From: Hypericum androsaemum
Taxonomy: Eukaryota; Streptophyta; Magnoliopsida; Malpighiales; Hypericaceae
DNA: 64,000 nt
NCBI GenBank assembly: GCA_963995505.1
Contig: OZ023187.1
Span: 16,455,176 to 16,519,175, forward strand
Direction: 5' to 3'
The notes under the pieces are model-generated. The model was given only the letters and a program-made list of their open reading frames with translations. It did not search any database and was not told where the DNA came from. Every line of letters starts with the position of its first letter. The stretch's first letter is position 1. Positions 22,184-33,626 of the stretch are shown in pieces. Made by a program: the position numbers and the translations under genes.

Positions 22184-22265
22184 TGATGATTGCCCTTAGG
22201 GGCTGGTGGTGAAGGTGGAGCAGCGTTGATGTTGGAGTCATAGAATTTGGTCCAAAGTGGAGATT

Positions 22266-22535
22266 TGTTAGGGTTTGTCTCAAATTCTAAACAAATTAGT
22301 ACTCTATTCCTATTTAGAGTAGAGATACAATCTCCTATATATATTGGCATATGCCGAGGTCTTTTGTGTAGTAGTCGAGAGTTATGAGGTAGAGAGAACC
22401 CTCACGGAGGCCTTATAACCGATTGGACTCGCATAGTGGACGACTCTCCTTTGCCCGTGGTTTTCTTCCCATTTTGGAGTTTCCACGTAATTCTTGTGTC
22501 TCGTGTTTTACTCATTTCGATCTTATTTCTCAACA
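22266..22535 (+). repeat. 3' LTR of copia-1
   Basis: 270 bp, same boundaries as the 5' LTR. Differences from it are nearly all transitions. Confidence 0.95.
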
Positions 22536-22540
22536 AAGGC

Positions 22541-23255
22541 AATATCACAAGGTTCCAGCACTCTATCTCAGGCACTAGAGTGACTGAAAACCTTTACCCC
22601 TATCCTACGCAAACCACCCCTACTCCACTGAACATCCAGAACACCTTTAGCCCTACCCCAACCACTACTCCCATACCCCCCAACCCATAAACAAATACAT
22701 CCCGCCCCCACTCTGACATATAATTGCCACTCCCTCACCTCTACACTCTTTGTCTACCACCAACTCGCTACCATGCTCCAGTCCACCTACCGTGACAATT
22801 ACTGCAAACCCCACTCCACATGACCCCCTGCTCAACGCCCAGTCAACTGATAATCCTGTTCCCAAAGACATCCCACCCCAGCCTACCCCCAAAAACCTGG
22901 CATCATCACCCTCCCCCACTACCCAAACCAACACCGCTCAAGCTATCACAAAAACCCAGCCAACCCATGTAACGAATACCCAAGAAGCTGCTGGACAGGA
23001 AACTGACAACAATGACCAGACTATTATTCAAATGCCTGGAGCCTCTCTGAGATGATGGAAAAGGCAAGCAAGAGTTCCCGAGAGTGGAACTAATGTAGAG
23101 ATGCTGAATATTAAAATTGGGACTCTCCAGAAGAGGAGTTCCACTGACACGCATATGGAGGATAGCCAAGTTAGCAAACACCAAGGCATGGTTTTAGAGA
23201 CATCCTCATCTTCCCATTTTTTGGCGGAGGCTGCAGGTCAGCCCCGCCAGTCGCC
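22541..23255 (+). pseudogene. LINE ORF1 C-terminal part, after the copia-1 insert
   Basis: Continues the LINE after the copia target site. The translated stretch is rich in Pro, Thr and Ser (TPTPLN, SPTPTTT, PPQPTPKN), typical of the low-complexity C-terminus of plant L1 ORF1, and leads directly into the ORF2 start at 23256. Several stops. Confidence 0.6.
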
Positions 23256-26200
23256 ATGAATCTCCTCTGCTAGAACTACTGCCGGTTGGGGAGCTTAGAG
23301 ATAGTTCGTCAGTTACGCAGGCTCGTTCGAGACTGCTCTCCCCAAATCCTCTTTCTCTCGGAAACAAAACTCTCAAAGTTTGAGGCGGATTCTTTGAAGT
23401 GGAGGCTACAGTTTGAATGTGGTATTTTTGTCAGTTATCGAGTTACGGGGAGGGCCAGAAGTGGAGGCTTGGCTCTCTTGTGGAAACGTCAAGTTCCTAT
23501 TCAACTATTGACATTTTCAGAAAACCATATTGATATTGAAATTCAGGCTATCTTCCCTTGGCATTTCACTAGTTTTTATGGGTGGCTAGCGGCCAGAGAA
23601 AAGCATAAATCGTGGTCCTTGCTCCATTTATTACGGGACCAGTCCTCGCTGCCATAGTTGTATGACAGTGACTTTAATAAAGTCCTTTCAAATGCTGAGA
23701 AGAGGGGTGGACAAGTGATATAGCATCGAAGGTTAGATGGTTTTTATGAGGCCATTCAATACTGCGGTCTGGGTAAGGTGAACCAAACGGGATTGTTTAC
23801 ACGTGGAGTAATGGACAAAAGGAAGAGTCACATGTTGAATGTAAGCTAGATCATATTTTTCTAACCCAAGCATGGCATGACAGGTTCCCTGCTTCCTCTA
23901 CGGAGGCCCTTTCTCGCATCCGTTCTGATCATAGCCCACTATTGTGCAAAGTTCGAGTCGAAGTGGACCGCACACTAACCCGCCATTTTAGGTTCGAATC
24001 CATGTGGCTCTGACATGATGATCTACCTGACCAGGTAAATACCCCCTAGAATGTTTCTTCTGCCCAGCGAACATTGCTGGTCAAATAGAAGGGTGTGCCA
24101 GAATGTTACAGGAGTGGAGCCATCAATCTTTTGGTAGTGAGCGGAAGAGGAAGAAAGAAATTGAAGAGGAAATCAAAAAGCTTCAGTTGATACCTTTAAA
24201 TGGTGAGAGGAAGCAAAGGTTATCGAGCCTTATGGAGGGGAGGGAGGAACTCTTAGCAAGGGAGGAGTTGATGTGGGCTCAACGTTCGAGGGCAGATTGG
24301 CTCAGGGAGGGTGATAAAATACCAGTTTCTTTCACCAGAAGGCGAGCCATATGCATACTAGAAATTGGGTAGAGGCGATTAGGAATGAGGAAGGAGCAAT
24401 TCAGGCGGGGAGAATTCAGGAGATCTTTAGGAACTAATATATTTTACTATTTTCCTCTTCTAGTTTTGTGCAGGTTGATGAAGTGGTCCAAACGATGCAG
24501 CAACATATTTCTCCTGAAGTGGCAGCCTTTCTTGAGACTTAGTATACTAGCTCAGATGCACCCCACAAAGTCTCCAGGTCCTGACGGCATGTCCCTATTG
24601 TTCTTCCAGAAGTAAAGCAGTGGCATTTGTGGCAATAGCAGTTTTGAATAATAGTATGGATCCCTCTTTCCTTAATCAGACGATCATCGCCTTAATTCCC
24701 AAAGTCAGGAAGCCTGTCTTATGCTCGGAGTATAGGCCTAATAGTCTTTGTAATGTTATCGTGAAGATTATCACTAAGACAATAACTAATAGGCTAAAAG
24801 GACATCTATACAGCATTATTCATGAAAACCAAAGAGTTTTTGTTCTGGAAAAACTTATCTCTGACAACTCCTTGGTAGCTTTTAAGGTTTTTCACTTCTT
24901 GAAGAAAAAGAAAAAGGGGCGAAGAGGCTACTGTACTCTTAAACTGGATATGATGAAGGCCTATGATCGTATAGTGTAGCCTTTCTTGGAGAAGATGATG
25001 CTCGCACTTGGGCTTCCCTCATCGTTTGTTAACTTGGTGATGATGCGCTGTGTCCGAACGGTACAGTATATGGTGCAGGTAAATGGCCAGATTGGTGAGT
25101 ATTTCACTCCTAGTAAGGGGTTTCGGCAAGGGGACCCACTCTCTCCATACTTGTTTCTGTTTATGCTGAAGAATTAGCAGGTTTACTGCACCAGTTTGAG
25201 GAGACTGGAATTATTCATGGTATTCAAGTAGCTCGAAGGGCCCCTTCTGTAACTCACATGTTCTTTGCAGATGATTCTTTACTCTTCGTCCGAACTACTG
25301 AAACAGAACTGAGATACATTATGAAAACATCAGGGCAGAAAATTAATCTCCAGAAGAGTCCAGTTACATTCAGCGCCAATGTTCCTGATCCCTTAAAGTC
25401 TCAGTTCCTTGCTATCCTTCGGATGCGATTGGGTAATGAAGCAAAAAATTTCCTAGGCCTTCCCACTCTCCTGGGTCGATCAAAGAAAGCTGTTTTTTCT
25501 GAGCCCTTGATAAAATCAATCTTGCAATCTATCCTGCTTATACTATGAGCTGCTTCTTGTTGCCAGGGAAGACATGTGACTGGATTCAAAAAAGACTATG
25601 TGGCTTCTTCTGGGGAAGTTCGAATAGAGAGTGGAAAATCCACCGGAGAAGCTGGGATCGTATGTTCCAGTCAAAGAACGAGGGTGGTATGGGTTTCCGG
25701 AGGCTGCAGAACTTCAATAGAGCGATGTTAATGAATCGGCTTCCCTGCAACACTAGAATCGCTGGCCCCAGGAGTATTAACCTCATCTAATATTAAGACA
25801 GCATCAACCTTTGGCAAGTCCGTTAGTATTTGTACCAAGAATGGCAATAAGACACTCTTTTGGGAGGATGCTTGGTGCACTGCAACCCCATTGAAGGATT
25901 TATATCCTAGACTTTACTCCCTTTCCCTAAACAAGAACTCGATGATCTCTGATTGTGGTGTGGGTGACAGGGACTCTTGGAGGTGGTCGTTGTCCTGGCG
26001 TAGACGTTTACTTGCGTGGGAAGAGGAGTGCAAAGTTAGCTTGAGGAACTCTCTCCCGGATCTTCGTGACAGGCTGCAGGGACAAGGTCAATTCGTCTGG
26101 AGGACCAATCCTAACGAAGGGTACTCGGTGAAAGATCTGTGCGGCTTGATGTTCGATGGTTTTCATTTTGATGCTCCTAAAGTCAGCGGCTTCCTGTGGG

Positions 26201-26300
26201 TCGCATTGCAAAGCCGGCTGAAAACAAGAGACCATTTGCTTCGGATTGGTCTTGCTAACAAGAGACCATTTCCTTCAATGCAGGTTCACTTCTATGGTTT
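23256..26300 (+). pseudogene. LINE ORF2: endonuclease, reverse transcriptase, zf-RVT region
   Basis: The ATG at 23256 starts the endonuclease (MNLLC, then a TAG six codons in; LFLSETKL; GGLALLWK; YDSDFN), where an APE-type endonuclease would nick target DNA. The reverse transcriptase follows in other frames: TKSPGPDGM, IALIPKVRKP, LKLDMMKAYDR, RQGDPLSPYLF and FADDSLLF with the FADD catalytic box near 25262-25285. The C-terminal part at about 25891-26240 has the WRxxPNEGYSVKDL and KVSGFLWVAL pattern of the zf-RVT domain. At least four frame changes and many stops rule out activity. Confidence 0.9.
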
Positions 26301-26545
26301 GTAATTCGTTCCTTAAGGAGGTTGGGATGGCTTGGTGTATCCGGGGAGATCTGTTGCACCTCATCGAGGATTGGATGAGCCTGACCTTGGCGGGTAGCTA
26401 TAAGAAGCTGTGGTTTTTAATCCTCGCTGCGGTCATTCGGTGTGTTTGGCTGCTACGATTTATAATGTGGAGGCGAGGTTGGACAGGCTACTGCATAATA
26501 TCTCAACGTGCACTTCCAGGATGTGCTCCTGCTTCAACAGGTTAT

Positions 26546-26595
26546 AAGGTGTTAGTTTCTGAATTATCAAAAAAAAAAGGTGTTAGTTTCTGAAT
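26546..26595 (+). repeat. Tiny insertion TATC(A)n between 17-19 bp direct repeats
   Basis: AAGGTGTTAGTTTCTGAAT occurs at 26546-26564 and again at 26577-26595, with only TATC plus a run of A residues between. LINE tails ending in TTATC(A)n occur elsewhere in the window (62745-62757). The structure matches a target-primed reverse transcription event that inserted little more than a poly(A) tail. Confidence 0.55.
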
Positions 26596-26855
26596 GTATA
26601 GTCTGTTTTTTTCAGAGAGAATGTACAGTCTGTTACAGTGACTCGGATGTAACCTTATTTGGAGTAATGAAGTATATATTTTACCTCTAAAGAAAAAGTC
26701 TAGTGGCTCGGGTTTGTGAAGGTGTAACATGTACAAAGTGTTTTTTTTATTAACGAAGTTCTATTTACCTCTAAAAAATATGATGATACCATGTAAATTT
26801 AGGAACTGTAATTGGAAAGCTTCAATATATCTTTTATTTCATTTACAAGAATATA

Positions 26856-27458
26856 CAGTAAAACCTCTGTAAAGTAATCTCCTCTAAAATAATAACTCCT
26901 CTAAACTGATAAAAATTTTCGGTTCCGAGTCGGGACTAGTATTAAAATTTAATAACTCTTATATCGTAATAACTAATACTTTTTCAAAAAAAATTAGTGT
27001 TAAATTTCGGTCCCAATTTTTGCATAAAGTGATATTTTTGAACAAATACATATATTTTTACATATTTTATGAATTTAAAAATTATTGTAAAATAGTAATT
27101 TATGCTAAATTTGCTTGTTTGATAAATTTATATCTATCATTCATCTTCACCATCGTATTCAAATGGTTCTTGTAATCGTCATCTTGTTGTAAGAAAATAT
27201 CCTAATAGAGTGTAGAATTTGAATAACGATATAAATCAAAATTTTAGGAAATTTGTACATAGACAAAGTTTTTTTTGTATTTACGTATTTATTGTTTAAA
27301 AACTCAGTTTTAATATTTTTGGAAGAAAAAAATATAAACCTTTGTGATTAGTTTGTAATTAATCACATGTTCATATATCTTTTGTATATACAGTAAAATC
27401 ACTTTAAAGTGATATTCTTCTGCGGTCCCAACAATATTACTGTAGAAAGATTTTACTG
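26856..27458. mobile_element. Emigrant-like (pogo-type) MITE
   Basis: The left end CAGTAAAACCTCTGTAAAGTAAT closely resembles the published Emigrant terminal repeat as I recall it. The right end is the complement of CAGTAAAATC. TA dinucleotides flank both ends (26854-26855, 27459-27460). There is an internal, nearly palindromic second copy of the terminal motif at 27391-27458, so either a 603-bp element or a 68-bp element with an adjacent relative is possible. Confidence 0.6.
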
Positions 27459-27505
27459 TATATACAAAAGATATATGGACAGATAATTAATTACAAACTA
27501 ATCAC
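27344..27505. repeat. Large inverted repeat (162 bp, arms about 60 bp)
   Basis: GTGATTAGTTTGTAATTAAT at the left and its complement at the right, with CATATATCTTTTGTATATACAG also paired inside. The arms extend beyond the MITE terminal motif into flanking DNA. Confidence 0.8.
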
Positions 27506-27534
27506 AGCTGTTAAACTAATTACAATAATAATTA

Positions 27535-28771
27535 GGGCAAATTACTCTCAAGTCCCTGGACTTTGGTCACCCTCCCCCTAGGGTCCCTGGATTTTGAAAA
27601 AAGATTGTCCCGTCCCTAAGTTTTGATGATAATAGACTCTCGGGTCCTTAGAGCAAGAATATTTCATTTTCTCCGATGAACTCCCACTTGAAATGACCAA
27701 AATACCCCTCTAACTTAAAAAAATAAAAAATATGGAGGACGTAAAACTAATTTCTGACCAATGAAAATCAGGATCTCACTCACTGAGAAGCAGGAGGTGG
27801 TCCAAGACCGACCATGGTCGACCCCCCCACACCCTATGACGAACCTGAGCCTTTAGGAAGTTGAAGGAGAAGAGGTTAGGCTCCAACTCTTCCACATCCA
27901 TTTCCGATTCCCGAATACCCCAGGACTTGAGCATACTGGCTTTAGCTATATGGAGTTTGAGCGATTTATCCACCAGTAGTTTTCCGATGAGGATCTTCTC
28001 CTTAACCATAGCTTGGTTTGTTGAGTTGGTAGGGATGCTCATCTTTGGCCCAATCCGGAGGGTTTGTGTCTTTTTTAGCAGATCTTCCATGTTGGGTTTA
28101 CTCCTTCTACGGGAACTACTCCCAGCCATTAAATGAAAGAGTGGGTGAGGAAATTAATGGGCGAGTAAATGCATGAAGATGAGAAATTAGTGGTAGAAAT
28201 TTTGTAATCCAGATCGAAAAGTTCAAGAGGAAGGAGAGAGCTCTAAGCCCAGAGAGGGAATTTCAGAGAGAGAAAGAAAAAAGTGTGACCACTATTGTTT
28301 GGCGACAAATTGATAGGTGTACATTTGGTTGTTGGTTGGCAGGCGGTGGAAATTAAGTTGTTAGAGAATGGAATTTTGTTTAGATTAGGTTTTAGATCTG
28401 GGTCAATAATCAAAATTAGGTTTTCCAAATTCAAAAAATGATTTGGGTTCGTTTAGATCTGGATTTAGATCTGGAGATAATCAGTATTGGAAATTAAGCA
28501 TTTTAGAGAAAGAAATTTTGTTCTTGGTGATAGAGGTAGAAGATGGATAGGAATGAGATGGAGAGAGAAGGGAAAAAAATTATTTTTTTAAGTTAGAGGA
28601 ATATTTTGGTCATTTCAAGAGGGAGTTCACCGGAAAAAAGGGAATATTCTAGCTCCAGGGACCCGGGAGTCTATTATCATCAAAACTTAGGGACGAGACA
28701 ATCTATTTCCAAAATCCAGGGACCCTAAGGAGAGGATGACCAAAGTCCAAAGATGTGAGAGTAATTTGCCC
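27535..28771. mobile_element. Pack-MULE-type element carrying a retroelement gene fragment
   Basis: Perfect 9-bp target duplication TAATAATTA at 27526-27534 and 28772-28780. Terminal inverted repeats begin GGGCAAATTACTCTCA and pair for about 190 bp on each side (27535-27724 and about 28580-28771), still containing the blocks GGTCCCTGGATTTTG and TTTTGATGATAATAGACTC. The 850-bp interior holds a DUF4283-like fragment and no transposase. Long inverted repeats, a 9-bp duplication and a captured gene segment define a Pack-MULE. Confidence 0.9.
27776..28129 (-). pseudogene. DUF4283-like fragment captured inside the Pack-MULE
   Basis: A 117-codon open frame with a real ATG. It reads MEDLLKKTQTLRIG, then LLVDKSLKLHIAKASMLKSWG, then LEPNLFSFNFLKAQ and GRPWSVLDHLLL, the N-terminal half of plant DUF4283 proteins, which are mostly ORF1/Gag-like proteins of LINEs. 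The frame ends at a TGA soon after the domain core, with no zinc knuckle. It differs clearly from the LINE ORF1 at 16.4 kb, so the donor was another element. Expression is unknown, but the frame is open. Confidence 0.75.
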
Positions 28772-28780
28772 TAATAATTA

Positions 28781-30899
28781 ATATATATCCGTTGGTCATA
28801 GGGGAATCGCGCATTCCCTCCCTTGGAAGAGAAAACGAGCGCGCGAGAGGGAGGCAACAGTCACTAGCCGTTGGACCGTTGCCAGCGCGAGTTGGCCCAA
28901 CCAATATGGGCTTTCGAAGGCGTGGCCATGATCTGAGAATAAGAGTGATGGCGGGAGAAGAAGAATCATCTTGAATATAATTAATTAAATTAATGATCAT
29001 CATGGATTCTCAACAAAAAATTCTCTCCACTGGACTTTTCCTCTACACAACCACTTGAATCTGTACGTTCAATAATATATCAAGTTCATGCTCGCAAGTT
29101 GCCCACGGATGAACACTCTCACCTTACGGATGAACACTCTCACCTTGTGCCTCGTCCCCGGAATGAACTTCGATATAAGTACGTTGAGGCTTACGAGGTC
29201 TTGTTCTGCCGTATATATATTCTAATAAAATTTTACTTCTAGAAAAAAATTACACGTTGAGCCAACGCAATTTCGATCCTCAGTTGACAAACCACATGAC
29301 CCTTTTTGCGTTTCTTCTTAATTCTTCCATTTGGTGCCAGATTACGAGGCTTCATGCCCAATAGACCCCGCAATTTTGTCATTTTCTAGCCGTAACATGA
29401 TAGAACCAACATTGGAATAAAAGAATATGTGATTTGATGCCGGATTACGAGGCTCCATGCCCATTTTCTTTTTGTGTTTTGGGGAGAACCTTGTAACGCA
29501 CATTTAACTTATGATTAAACTAGAAACAATAGCTTAATCAGAAATTTTGGTCGTTTGATTTAAAAGAAAAAAATTAAGTGGCTCACTTGATGGGCTTCAA
29601 GAATACTCGGTTGCAATAGTTTGAAGGTCCTTTTCCCATGGAGATGCTTGCTAATAATTAAGTTTTAAGTTTTCTCGTGCGGAATATCGCTTCTTCTCTA
29701 CAAATAGATAGACGTGCTTTAAAAATTAATTTTGAATTATTAACTATTTGATCAACTGGATAACCATGTCTAAAATTCATCATCCAAAATTTATATACGA
29801 GTCGAACCCATATTAATCAGCTTAGTAAAGTAAGTATTGGGATACCAAGTCTTTTTTCTCGTTAAAAACAACTTCTATTTTTCCCTTTCATTACTCCTAA
29901 GTTGATCAAAACTCTTCCAAATGAAGCAAATAGAAAAAGGGAATTATCTTTCCCATGTTCTGGTCGCCCTCTGCACTTAGTATTCCTGTCTTAGTATTCC
30001 TGTCGTCTTAGAGTCCTTTTACCCTCAAAGGTTTTAACATTACCCCTTCTATTTAAACCCACAAAGAAGAAAGATAATAGAGTTTTAGAATTTGATAGTG
30101 TGAAGTCTTCTCGGTCATAGCCTTGTTGGTCTCTCTGATCTTCAAGGGCTGGCCTTTCTTTGGCATGTCGACCATAGACATTGTATACTTGAGTATGTCC
30201 GCATACGTGTCGTCTTAAGCCGACAGAAATGCCGACATGCTCAAGTTAACGTCTTGTGGAAACCTTCATAACAAGGAAGATGGAGATCTTGGGTGTAGTC
30301 GCTATATTGGTAACAGTTTTTTTTTAGAATGTATTTTGGTTACAGTTAGTAGGTACAATTGTTGTTCATTCTATTCTATTATAATAAAAAGAATTCCATG
30401 TTATAATATGTTTCCTATTGTATTGCAATGAAAATATGGACTCCCAATTACTCTGATTCGCAAAAAAAATTCTCAGTTTCTTGCTTTTGGATCCATAAGA
30501 ACAAAAGAAAAAAACAAGACCAAGCACAGGGCTTGGCCTTAAGTGTGCAATAGTTTTTTTGGGATTACGTCTTAGTAGTTTGGTTTCAATAAAAAAAAAA
30601 ATAAAGTCGCTCAGATGATGGGCTTCAAGAATTCTTGGTTGCAATAGTTTGAAGGTCCTTTTTTTCGTGCGGAATATCTCTTTATCTCTACAAATAGATA
30701 GACGCGCTTTACAAACACTTTATTAAAAATATTTTAAAAAAATCTTGATCCATATAATTCAGGAAAAAATCTGAATATATCAATAGAATTCAGACGTAAT
30801 TTGCTAATAATTAAGCATGATGTGAAGGGTATTTATATATTTATTACTCATTCAGTATCAATAATCATGTTAATTTATGACGAACATAACAACAGGTTG
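28781..30899. other. Spacer with short direct duplications
   Basis: A 21-bp tandem pair CGGATGAACACTCTCACCTTA lies at 29106-29146. A block of about 100 bp at 29583-29720 (ATGGGCTTCAAGAATWCT, then TTGCAATAGTTTGAAGGTCC, then CTACAAATAGATAGACG) recurs at 30603-30710. The phrase GATTACGAGGCTYCATGCCC occurs at about 29341 and 29446. No gene recognised. Confidence 0.5.
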
Positions 30900-32700
30900 T
30901 ATTGTTCAGGTATGATCTCAATTTTTATCACAGATGCAAGTACTTGATAGCAGTCTGGACGTTCTTGAAAGCGTCGGACACAACTTCTCCAGATACGCAA
31001 TTGCATGAGATGCTCGGGGATTATGCCCTCTAGTCGAGACAATCTCCTGAATGCTGCAAATACAAAATCCAACTTAGTTCAGCATGGGAGAAGGACACTG
31101 CATTTCGGGGTCGAAGTTGGTAGACCACAGACAGACTCCGGCCACAAGCTTTAACGGTATTGAGATCACACAGTATACGACAGGATGATCCATCTTGCAG
31201 TCGAACAAAGAAAAAGAAATGCAATCAAGTGATGCAACGACCTTGGACAAATTGCAGCAGAAAAGTTCACCAGAGAGGTCTTGCAAGAAATTATGCATCT
31301 CACAAAAATCATTAGATGAAACTGTCAACCTCGAATCTAGGTTGTTCCTTTTTACCTTCCAAAGCCTCTTCACCAGTAACACTGTGGAATTCTGCACATC
31401 CCATTTCTTCCAAGAAACTATGTTCGGGTCCAACACCAGGGTAATCCAGCCTAGGAAAAAAAATGCATAATTCATTAGTGGAAGGAAGGACAGCAATTTA
31501 TCCATAACGAAAAATTTAAGGTTCGAGTCTCACCCGGCACTAATAGAATGAGGCTCAATTATTTGTCCATCTTCATCCTGTAATAAATAGCTCATGTCTC
31601 CATGCAATACCCATACTTCCCCTTTGGTCAACGTAGCAGCATGCTTCCCACTATCCAAGCCTAGACCAGCGGCCTCCACACCAATTAATTGAACATCATA
31701 TAATATGGATGTGGACCAGCAACAGAACCCAAAATATAATGGTTCCTTTCCACATCCGTCACCCAGTCTCTTATCACCTCCGATGTGGCATCTTTCAATG
31801 TTGCTGTTCCAGAATGAACAGGCCCCACCTCAGATCCTAGAATTCGCATCCTGAACATGTTCAGCGACTGCCTTTCCATGTCTTGAACACCCATGTAAAT
31901 AATGCACTGCAAACCAAACCGAGCACAAACTGTGGCAGTAGCTACTCAGTGCTGGCCAGCTCCCGTTTCAGCAATGATCCTCTTCTTCCCCAAATGCTTA
32001 GCGAGCAAAGCTTGTCCAATGCCACAGTTGATCTTGTGAGCACCCGTGTGAAAAATCTCCGGCCCTTCACCATTAGAGCGCTTATAGTACTCCCTCCGTA
32101 AGCCTCTCAGCGAAGTAGAGCACAGACTCTCCCTACCAATATAGTCCTTCAAATATCCGAGCTAGCTCGTCTTGCCACATAACTCGGCCTACCAAAACCT
32201 CAAACTTAACAAGACCAACAAAATGCAACTCACTCAAAAAATCTAAACTTCAATTACCAACTGGGTGACCAAAAATCTCAAATTAGATCCCTAGTAATGC
32301 ACCTCCCTCAAAAATTCAAACTTCAACACTTTCATCTACGTCCCACCTGTAGAGACACCTCGGTTCAATGCAAGACCGCAACTTTGCCATTCAATTACCA
32401 ACTGGGTCACTAAAAATATCAAATTAACCAAATGGGTCATCCAAAGATCGCACCTTTAACTGAAAAAACGAAGACCCAGAAGGCACCGAACAAGGGTCAG
32501 TTTGGTAAATACCTGGAGGGAAGGTTGGTCCTTGAGGGAATAGAAGGCGGACTCAAGCTCGGAGAGGGCCCTCGAATTTCCGGAACCGGTTGAAGGGTCG
32601 GACCGGAGCCACTGGGCCGGGTCCACGACGTGCAGGAGACGGAGAGGCGCGGTGGGCGGGATGTAAATTTGATGGAACTGCGGCTCTTGTTGAAGGGTAC
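30900..32700 (-). pseudogene. TSB: Tryptophan synthase beta subunit, intron-containing pseudogene
   Basis: The functional enzyme joins indole and serine with PLP in plastids. Here exon 1 ends ALSELESAFYSLKD at 32514. Exon 2 (about 32190-31534) holds [12 protein letters not shown] with the PLP lysine, [40 protein letters not shown] and [19 protein letters not shown]. Exon 3 (31450-31356) reads [12 protein letters not shown]. Exon 4 starts at 31053 with AFRRLSRLEGII. Defects: a frameshift near 32155, loss of the segment before HTGAH, a TGA replacing Gly after GAGQH (about 31937), loss of about 60 codons after GPHP, and a frameshift in exon 4. Splice phases are conserved, so it is a decayed genomic duplicate and not a retrocopy. 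Confidence 0.88.
32258..32432. repeat. Two 35-bp direct repeats in intron 1 of the TSB pseudogene
   Basis: CAATTACCAACTGGGTGACC at about 32250 and CAATTACCAACTGGGTCACT at about 32392, each followed by an AAAAATMTCAAATTA block. Local duplication inside a decayed intron. Confidence 0.6.
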
Positions 32701-32771
32701 TCGTGTTCAGGAGGAAATGGGTTGGGTGGTCTATATTTTAAAAGGAGGTAATTTTAGGGGAAGATTTGGTG

Positions 32772-33618
32772 CATGGTTTTAAAAAACGACCCGGAGGTCG
32801 ACCCGGGATTTCTCCCGTCCTCCGGGTCGAATGGTCCGACCGGTCAGACCACCGGTCGGACCATAATTTTTTTGTTTTTGTATTTTAAAAATTAATATAT
32901 ATGTAGTATCTAAAAAGTCTCAATCAGGCCCAGGACCAGGCCCATGCACGCTAAGAAAGGCTTGCACTACAAACCCAATGTAACAAAATCTAAAGCCCAA
33001 TGTAAGCTATAACTAAAGCACACAATAGAGAAAATAATAAAGCAAGCTCACACTAAACTAAAGCGCTTCCCACTGCAATTAAAGTACACACTGTATCCCA
33101 TCCAACAACAGCATACCTTCTTCGTCTAACCTTCCATGACTAATCAAATGAACCCAGAAACTAAAACAACAAATATATTCTCAATCCAAGTAAATGGATA
33201 ATAAACTTACCAATGGTAAAAACTAGGTCCTCTTGCCAACCCCAGGCAGAATCTCCAATCAATGAAGTGACGAAGACGACGAGGCGGCGGTGCCCGACCA
33301 GAGACCTGGAATTTTTTATTTCGGGGTTGTTAGAGTTTGCAGCAAGGGTCGAAACTCTCAAGGGTTTCTTGAGATTATCTCTGGTTTTTTCGTTTTGGGG
33401 AAAAAAATTGGGTTTATGTACACATTTCCCCCTTTTTTGAAGGTCTCGTACGAACCGCTCCTGGCCGGTCGAGACGAGGGTACAAATCATCCGGTCGGAC
33501 CAGTTTTTGAGCGGTTTATACGCCACCCGTCTCAAAGGCAAAAAACGACCCGTTGTGACTACCGATTTGCAGTCCAACCGGTCGAACCACCTGTCGGACC
33601 GCATTTTTTTAAACCATG
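32772..33618. mobile_element. hAT-like non-autonomous element (847 bp)
   Basis: Perfect 8-bp target duplication ATTTGGTG at 32764-32771 and 33619-33626. Ends are CATGGTTTTAAAAAA and the complement CATGGTTTAAAAAAA. CCGGTCGGACC-type repeats lie near both ends in opposite orientation (about 32840-32870 and 33495-33600), which are hAT-like subterminal repeats. The middle is unlike the ends and may be filler DNA. A 147-codon minus-strand frame at the right end simply reads through the subterminal repeats and shows no domain. Confidence 0.85.
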
Positions 33619-33626
33619 ATTTGGTG

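Larger units (their letters stand above)
17299..22535 (+). mobile_element. Copia-1: full-length Ty1/copia element inserted in LINE ORF1
   Basis: Two 270-bp LTRs (TGTTAGG...CAACA) flank a gag-pol region. The flanking 5-mers AAGGT (17294-17298) and AAGGC (22536-22540) are an aged target duplication with one change. A primer-binding site follows the 5' LTR, and a purine-rich AAGTGGAGAT precedes the 3' LTR. The LTRs differ at about 13 positions that I counted by eye, 11 of them transitions, with no indels, so the insertion is much older than copia-2. Confidence 0.95.
15660..26785 (+). mobile_element. L1-type LINE, heavily mutated, interrupted by copia-1
   Basis: Order on the plus strand: 5' leader, ORF1 with a DUF4283-type domain and CCHC knuckle, then, after the copia insert, the ORF1 C-terminus, ORF2 endonuclease, reverse transcriptase and a zf-RVT-like C-terminal region, and tails reading TTTACCTCTAAA near 26680 and 26770. 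Removing copia-1 (17299-22535 plus one 5-bp duplication) leaves roughly 5.9 kb, a normal size for a plant L1. Exact ends are uncertain because I found no target duplication. Many stops and frameshifts show it is long dead. Confidence 0.85.

Noticed and set aside
33161..33604. 147-codon minus-strand frame as a gene
   Set aside because: It runs through the CCGGTCGGACC subterminal repeats of the hAT-like element and shows no protein family pattern.
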